DNA from: Hydrogenophaga intermedia
GTDB taxonomy: Bacteria; Pseudomonadota; Gammaproteobacteria; Burkholderiales; Burkholderiaceae_C
Direction: 5' to 3'
Assembly: GCF_000723405.1 (NCBI RefSeq)
Contig: NZ_CCAE010000026.1
Coordinates: 1-64,000 of the forward strand
DNA length: 64,000 nucleotides
Shown one piece after another: positions 59,480 through 64,000 of this stretch. The stretch's first letter is position 1, and each line of letters starts with the position of its first letter. The translations under genes were made by a program, and so were the position numbers. The notes beneath the pieces are model-generated. The model was not told the origin of the DNA. It searched no databases and worked only from the letters and a program-made list of their open reading frames with translations.

Positions 59480-61865
59480 AACGTTGGAACCGGCTCGGCG
59501 GGTTGATCTCTTCGCGCAGGTACTGGTAGCGCGGCACGTTGTCCCTGAGGGTCTGCAGCGGGTTGGAACCGATGCGCGTAAAGCCTGAGAATTCGAGCTG
59601 GAACAGGATGCGCTGATTCGCTGACGCAGCGCTGCGCTGCAGGCGCTCGAGCACCACGCGCCCGATCCAGCAACCGGCATCGTACTCAAAGCCCGCTACC
59701 AGATCGACGACCTTGCGGTCGGGCACGCTGTAGTTGATGCGCCCCACACCGTACCACTGGCCTGGACCGAGCGCGTGGCCTGGCACGGCATCGGGGCTGG
59801 GGCCGAAGATGCCACTGAGCGGCCATTGCCAGCCGATGTCGAATTGTTCGGAGGCGCCGCGCTGCAGGCGCCAGGCCGCGCTGAGCACGTGGTAGGGCCG
59901 GGGCGTGTAGCGCGCCATCACCGTGGTACGCACCGATTCGTTGGTGGTGGGGTTGTACTGGAAGGTGGTGTCAAACAGCCAGCGCGGCGTCCACTGCACG
60001 CGCGCGGCCAGCAGCACGTCGCTGAAGCGCTCCTGCACCGGCTCGCCGCCGGGTAGGGTGACGTTCTGGTCTTTCAGCAGGTAGCGCTGCGCGATGCCCA
60101 GGCGCACGATCTCGGCGCCGGTCTCGGGGTCGAGCAGGCGCGAACTCACGCCCAGCGTGACGCCGCGCGTGTCGGAGATGCGGTCGTTGCCAGTGAAGAC
60201 GTTCTCGGAGTAGATCGTCGCGAGGTTGAAGTCGGTCGCACCCGAGTCGTAGTTGGGCAGGAGGCTCTGGTCGCGGTAAGGCGTCCAGGTGAAGAAGGCA
60301 CGCGGCTCCAGGGTCTGCAGGAAGGCTCGGCCGAAGTAGCTGGTGTCGCGCTCGAAGACCAGCCCGCTGTCCAGGCTCAGGGACGGCACGGCGCGCGAGG
60401 CGCTGCGCAGGCCGTTGGCCAGCGGCTGGTCGAAGCTGTATTGCGTGGTGTGCAGGCGCGCGCGTGGTTCGATGAACCAGCCCGGGGTCTGGAAGCGGCG
60501 GCTGAGCGTCGCCACGGCCATCGCGCGCTCGCCGTTGCTCTGGCCGGTGAGCAGGGGGTTGGACTCGAAGCGCGTGTACTCACCGTACATCGTCAACGCG
60601 AGCGAACCGGTCTTGTCGGCCCAGCCCAGGTCGCCGCGGCTGTAGGTCAGGCCCAGCGAAGGCACACGGTCGTAGGGCGGCGTGATCGGCGCGTCGATGT
60701 CTTGCAGCGTCTGCCAGGTGTAGGCCCCGGCCGACGCATACCAGTTGCCCTGGCTCCAGGTCGCGACCGCGTCGCTGGGCAACAGGCGCTGGGTGAGCGT
60801 GGCGCTGGCGCGTGGGAAGTCGCGCCAGTAGTCGTCGTCGCTCACGCGGTTGAGGTTGAGCGCCAGCCCTGCGCCGCCGCGTCCGCCCAGGCGGTTGAGA
60901 GCGTCGGTAAGCGACTGGCTGTGCTGCAGCGTGTAGCCCCAGCGGTCCTCGCCGCGCAGGCGGTCGGAGGGCATGAAGGATCCGCGCAGGCGGCCGGTGT
61001 AGTCGGGCTGCAGGTAGCGGAACTCGGCGCCCATGTCGATCCCGCGCTTGGACATGAGCGTGGGGTAGACGGTGAGGTCGTAATTGGGCGCCAGGTTGAA
61101 GTAGTAGGGCAACGTGAGCTCGAGGCCGCTCACGCTATCCAGGCCAATCGACGGCGGCAGCAGGCCCGACTTGCGCTTGTCGCTCAGCGGAAAGGTGAAG
61201 TAAGGCGCGCCGAGGATGGGAACGCCCTTGAATTCGAGCACGCCCCCGTAGGCCTCGCCCACCTCTTCCACATTGTCGAACTCGATGCGGTTGGCGCGCA
61301 CCAGCCAGGCGGGCATCCAGTCGGCGCCCGGATTGCGCGGGCAGGTGCTGTAGCGGGCCTGGTGGGCGGTGGAATGGTCTTCGTCGTGGAAGTCCATGCG
61401 CGTGGCGTCGCCGCGCCCGTTGTTGCTGAGCAGTTCAAACTCGGGCTGCTCGAAGTAACCCTTGAAAGTGTCGACGTTGAGCCGCAGCGCTGGCCCCGTG
61501 AAGCGGTCACCGCTGCGGTTGATGAGCACATTGCCCTCGGCATGGGCCTCGCGCGTGCGCTCGTCGAAGCTGAGCCGGTCGGCGCGGATGACGGTGTCGT
61601 GGCGGCGCAGTTCGGCCTCGCCCTCGACGGTGGTGGTCTGGCCCGTGTGGCCTTCGATGCGCTGGCCAGAGACGAAGCTGGGCGTCTGGCTGCGCACCTC
61701 GGCGGGCAGTTGCTCCTGCAAGCGCAGACTGGGGCGCAGCGCGAGGCCGCTGTCCTGAGCCTGGGCTTGCGCGGAATGGGTGAAGCAGACGCCCAGCACC
61801 GCCGCGGCCACCGGTGCGATGGCGAACCGGGCGGGAGAGCGAGTCGGGTCGGTGCGGCGTTTCAA
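59472..61865 (-). CDS. lptD: LPS-assembly protein LptD
   Basis: Outer-membrane beta-barrel of about 797 aa that inserts lipopolysaccharide with LptE. The start is probably TTG at 61865 (MKRRTDPTRSPARF), giving a basic, hydrophobic signal peptide ending HSAQA. An in-frame GTG at 61898 is an alternative, and no ATG fits. The N-terminal LptA-like domain (about 60-200; GEAELRRHDTVIRADRLSFD) and the barrel domain (GIDMGAEFRYLQP, SDTRGVTLGVSSRLLD) are present. The final barrel strand ends PPSRFQRYD. It is divergent from amgK and leads the surA-rsmA operon. Confidence 0.96.
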   Translation of the reverse strand: MKRRTDPTRSPARFAIAPVAAAVLGVCFTHSAQAQAQDSGLALRPSLRLQEQLPAEVRSQTPSFVSGQRIEGHTGQTTTVEGEAELRRHDTVIRADRLSFDERTREAHAEGNVLINRSGDRFTGPALRLNVDTFKGYFEQPEFELLSNNGRGDATRMDFHDEDHSTAHQARYSTCPRNPGADWMPAWLVRANRIEFDNVEEVGEAYGGVLEFKGVPILGAPYFTFPLSDKRKSGLLPPSIGLDSVSGLELTLPYYFNLAPNYDLTVYPTLMSKRGIDMGAEFRYLQPDYTGRLRGSFMPSDRLRGEDRWGYTLQHSQSLTDALNRLGGRGGAGLALNLNRVSDDDYWRDFPRASATLTQRLLPSDAVATWSQGNWYASAGAYTWQTLQDIDAPITPPYDRVPSLGLTYSRGDLGWADKTGSLALTMYGEYTRFESNPLLTGQSNGERAMAVATLSRRFQTPGWFIEPRARLHTTQYSFDQPLANGLRSASRAVPSLSLDSGLVFERDTSYFGRAFLQTLEPRAFFTWTPYRDQSLLPNYDSGATDFNLATIYSENVFTGNDRISDTRGVTLGVSSRLLDPETGAEIVRLGIAQRYLLKDQNVTLPGGEPVQERFSDVLLAARVQWTPRWLFDTTFQYNPTTNESVRTTVMARYTPRPYHVLSAAWRLQRGASEQFDIGWQWPLSGIFGPSPDAVPGHALGPGQWYGVGRINYSVPDRKVVDLVAGFEYDAGCWIGRVVLERLQRSAASANQRILFQLEFSGFTRIGSNPLQTLRDNVPRYQYLREEINPPSRFQRYD

Positions 61866-61987
61866 GATCGGGCCCGGCGGCGTTCGGGCCGCGCACACTG
61901 GCGTTGAAGGCGTTTGTAGAATCCGCCGGATTATTCCACGGGGCCTGCCGCGCACCCGGCGCACCGCCCACCCCATTCCCCTCAGCC

Positions 61988-63079
61988 ATGACCCCGTCGC
62001 CGACCGCCGTCGCGTGGGCCGACCCGCAGCGCGAGGCGGCCTTCCACTCCTGGCTCGCGCCGCTGGCGCGCCAGCACCGCCTGATCCCGTCCAGCCTGCG
62101 CCCGGCCTCGGCCGACGCGAGCTTTCGCCGCTATCTGCGGCTGGACAGCGAGGACGGCGGCAGCGCGATCGTGATGGATGCACCTCCCGACAAGGAGAAC
62201 AGCGAGCCTTTCGTGCGCATCGCGGGCCTGATGCGCACGGCCGGGCTGCGCGTGCCGCAGGTGCTGGACTGGCACGAGGCGCTGGGCTTCCTGCTGCTCG
62301 ACGACCTGGGCACGCAGACCCTGCTCGACGTCATCGACCCCGCGCAGCCACAGGCCAACGCCGGCCTGTACCGCGACGCCCTGGCCGCGCTGCTGCCGTG
62401 GCAGCAGGCCAGCCGTCCCGGCGTGCTGCCACCCTACGACGAGGCCGTGCTGCGCCGCGAGCTGCAGCTCTTTCCGGACTGGTACCTTGCGCAGCACAAG
62501 GGCCTGGTGCTGGACGACAGCCAGCAACAGGTCTTGCAGAAAACCTTCGACCTGATCGTGCAGCGCGTGCTGGCCATGCCCACGGTGTACGTGCACCGCG
62601 ACTTCATGCCACGCAACCTGATGGTGCTGCGCGAGCGCGGCGACACCCCCGCCACGCAGCTCGGCGTGCTCGATTTCCAGGACGCGCTGCACGGCCCCAT
62701 CGCCTACGACATCGCCAGCCTCATGCGCGACGCCTTCCTCAGTTGGGAAGAAGACTTCGTCATCGATGTCACCGTGCGTTACTGGGAACAGGCTCGAAAG
62801 CTGGGCCTGATGGACTTCGAGGACTGGCACAGTGACTTCGGCGCCTTCTACCGCGCGGTGGAATGGATGGGCCTGCAGCGCCACCTCAAGGTCGCGGGCA
62901 TCTTCGCGCGCTTGACGCTGCGCGACGGCAAGCCCAAGTACCTGGCCGACGCGCCGCGTTTCATCGCCTACATCCGCGCCACCGCGCACCGCTACCGCGA
63001 ACTGGCGCCGCTGCTGCGCCTGATCGACGAAGTGGAAGGCCTTCAGTCGGCCAGCGGCTGGGCCTTCGGCAGAACATGA
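61988..63079 (+). CDS. amgK: N-acetylmuramate/N-acetylglucosamine kinase AmgK
   Basis: Sugar-1-kinase of 363 aa in the aminoglycoside-phosphotransferase fold. The catalytic loop VYVHRDFMPRNLMV (His-Arg-Asp with distal Asn) and the metal motif VLDFQDALHGP are intact. It phosphorylates recycled MurNAc or GlcNAc at C1 for MurU. Divergence from lptD matches the arrangement in pseudomonads, but here murU is 11 kb away. TAGAAT (about 61917) is a likely -10. Confidence 0.93.
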   Translation: MTPSPTAVAWADPQREAAFHSWLAPLARQHRLIPSSLRPASADASFRRYLRLDSEDGGSAIVMDAPPDKENSEPFVRIAGLMRTAGLRVPQVLDWHEALGFLLLDDLGTQTLLDVIDPAQPQANAGLYRDALAALLPWQQASRPGVLPPYDEAVLRRELQLFPDWYLAQHKGLVLDDSQQQVLQKTFDLIVQRVLAMPTVYVHRDFMPRNLMVLRERGDTPATQLGVLDFQDALHGPIAYDIASLMRDAFLSWEEDFVIDVTVRYWEQARKLGLMDFEDWHSDFGAFYRAVEWMGLQRHLKVAGIFARLTLRDGKPKYLADAPRFIAYIRATAHRYRELAPLLRLIDEVEGLQSASGWAFGRT

Positions 63080-63084
63080 AGAAG

Positions 63085-63160
63085 CACCCCCGCCGCGCTT
63101 CGCGCGACCCCCTGAAGGGGGCGGCACCCACGGCCCGGCAAAGCCGGTTCCGTGGTGCCC
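63085..63160. repeat. Dispersed intergenic repeat, family A, copy 2
   Basis: CCCCCTGAAGGGGGCGGCACC followed by a nested hairpin with CCGGCAAAGCCGG. About 70-80% similar by eye to copy 1 at 57236-57320. It lies between amgK and rsmE. Confidence 0.7.
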
Positions 63161-63197
63161 CCGGGTAAGACCGCTTCACCCACGGCGAACCGCTCAC

Positions 63198-63902
63198 ATG
63201 CCACGCTTTTTCTGCGACGCCACGCTGGCCCCCGGGGCCGAGCTCGCGCTGCCACCCGGCGCCGCGCGCCACGTGCAGGTGCTGCGCCTGCAACCGGGTG
63301 ACGAGATCACGCTGTTCAATGGCCAGGGCGGCCAGTGGACGGCACGCGTGCGGCGCATGGGCCGCAGCGACGTGGCGGTGCGCGTGGAGGCACACGAGGC
63401 CATCGATCGCGAAGCCGCGCGCGAGGTGACGCTGGCCATCGGCATGCCGGCGAACGAGCGCATGGACTGGCTGGTGGAGAAGGCCACGGAACTTGGCGTC
63501 GCGCGCATCGCGCCGCTGCACACGCAGCACGGCGTGCTGCGCCTCTCCGGCGAGCGTGCGGCGAAGAAGCAGGCGCACTGGCGGGCCATTGCGCAGGCCG
63601 CGTGCGAGCAGTGCGGCCGCAACCGCGTGCCCACCATCGAGCCCGTGTGCGACTTCGCCGCCTTCCTGCACGAGGCGCAGGGCGCGCGCGTCGTGCTCTC
63701 GCTGGCCGAGGGTGGTGCGCCCGCGCCTCAGACGCTCGGCGGCGATGCGCCGCTCACGGTGCTGATCGGTCCCGAGGGTGGCCTGAGTGCCGCGGAAGAC
63801 GCGCAGGCCCGCACGGCGGGCTTTGCCCCCACGCAGCTCGGCGCCCGCGTCCTGCGCGCCGAAACCGCGGCCCTGGCGGCGCTGACACTGGCGCTCGCCT
63901 GA
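63198..63902 (+). CDS. rsmE: 16S rRNA (uracil1498-N3)-methyltransferase
   Basis: SPOUT-fold methyltransferase of 234 aa that methylates U1498 of 16S rRNA. An N-terminal PUA-like domain (MPRFFCDATL, HVQVLRLQPGDEITLFNG) precedes the knot domain, with WLVEKATELGV, QAACEQCGRNRVP and LIGPEGGLSAAE. LGARVLRAETAALAAL closes the SAM site. A family A repeat separates it from amgK. Confidence 0.95.
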   Translation: MPRFFCDATLAPGAELALPPGAARHVQVLRLQPGDEITLFNGQGGQWTARVRRMGRSDVAVRVEAHEAIDREAAREVTLAIGMPANERMDWLVEKATELGVARIAPLHTQHGVLRLSGERAAKKQAHWRAIAQAACEQCGRNRVPTIEPVCDFAAFLHEAQGARVVLSLAEGGAPAPQTLGGDAPLTVLIGPEGGLSAAEDAQARTAGFAPTQLGARVLRAETAALAALTLALA

Positions 63903-63920
63903 GCCCCGCGCGGCAGCCGT

Positions 63921-64000
63921 TCAGGCGGCCTGCGGCGCCAACCGGAACACCGCCACCGCGTCGCTCAGGCGCTCGGCCTGTTCCTTCAGGCTCTGCGCGG
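63921..64000 (-). CDS. C-terminal end of a methyl-accepting chemotaxis protein (partial)
   Basis: The last 25 residues read AQSLKEQAERLSDAVAVFRL plus APQAA, the usual end of Burkholderiales chemotaxis receptors. The gene continues past the window edge, so ligand and domains are unseen. It is convergent with rsmE, 18 bases apart. Confidence 0.8.
   Translation of the reverse strand, partial: AQSLKEQAERLSDAVAVFRLAPQAA

Overview
The window is a high-GC chromosomal segment with dense gene packing and no rRNA, tRNA, prophage, insertion sequence or CRISPR array that I can see. Gene content and protein style point to a betaproteobacterium of the Burkholderiales, most likely Comamonadaceae (Hydrogenophaga/Acidovorax-like): a TctDE-type two-component system, a short-type ArgC, a MaeB malic enzyme with a phosphotransacetylase tail, AmgK/MurU cell-wall recycling, a PglL-type pilin glycosylation gene and the intergenic repeats typical of that family. 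The genus is an inference.

Layout. 0-9.3 kb: MltA lytic transglycosylase, a FixJ-type two-component pair, a nitrilase-superfamily amidase and the large envelope protein YhdP, mostly on the minus strand. 9.3-15.9 kb: GlnE, a rhombosortase-like protease, a ferritin-like protein, a COG2907-type flavoprotein and a glutathione S-transferase. 15.9-22.3 kb: PurB, a DUF3717-DUF1289 protein, two divergent TerC proteins (one behind a yybP-ykoY manganese riboswitch), a holin-like membrane protein, an M48 protease and MoaC. 22.3-25.3 kb: a lower-GC type IV pilin cassette (pilin, TfpZ-like accessory protein, PglL-like O-oligosaccharyltransferase) with a sigma-54 promoter and an internal terminator. 25.4-31.3 kb: a metallo-beta-lactamase-fold hydrolase, an FHA protein, a PP2C phosphatase, SucCD and ArgC. 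31.3-36.4 kb: RecX-RecA with an SOS box, a MarR regulator, a TctDE-like pair and a second GST. 36.4-45.7 kb: topoisomerase III carrying a histone-H1-like linker and a SWIB domain, a divergent SET methyltransferase, BirA, a SPOR protein, an S8 protease ending in a GlyGly-CTERM-like tail, and a TetR/hydrolase pair divergent from an EmrE-type exporter. 45.7-56.0 kb: Gap-Tkt, a cation antiporter, MurU, PepP, the iron-storage pair Bfr/Bfd with Fur boxes, and MaeB. 56-64 kb: a barnase/barstar pair, the lptD-surA-rsmA operon, divergent AmgK, RsmE and the end of a chemotaxis receptor gene.

Functional links across the window: MltA, AmgK and MurU belong to peptidoglycan turnover and recycling; LptD, SurA and YhdP to outer-membrane assembly; the rhombosortase-like protein (12.1 kb) has an apparent substrate in the S8 protease (41.7 kb); SucCD, MaeB, Gap and Tkt are central carbon enzymes. 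The most unusual spot is the SET methyltransferase / SWIB-topoisomerase III divergent pair, which brings together three chromatin-like modules around a Z-DNA-prone promoter tract.
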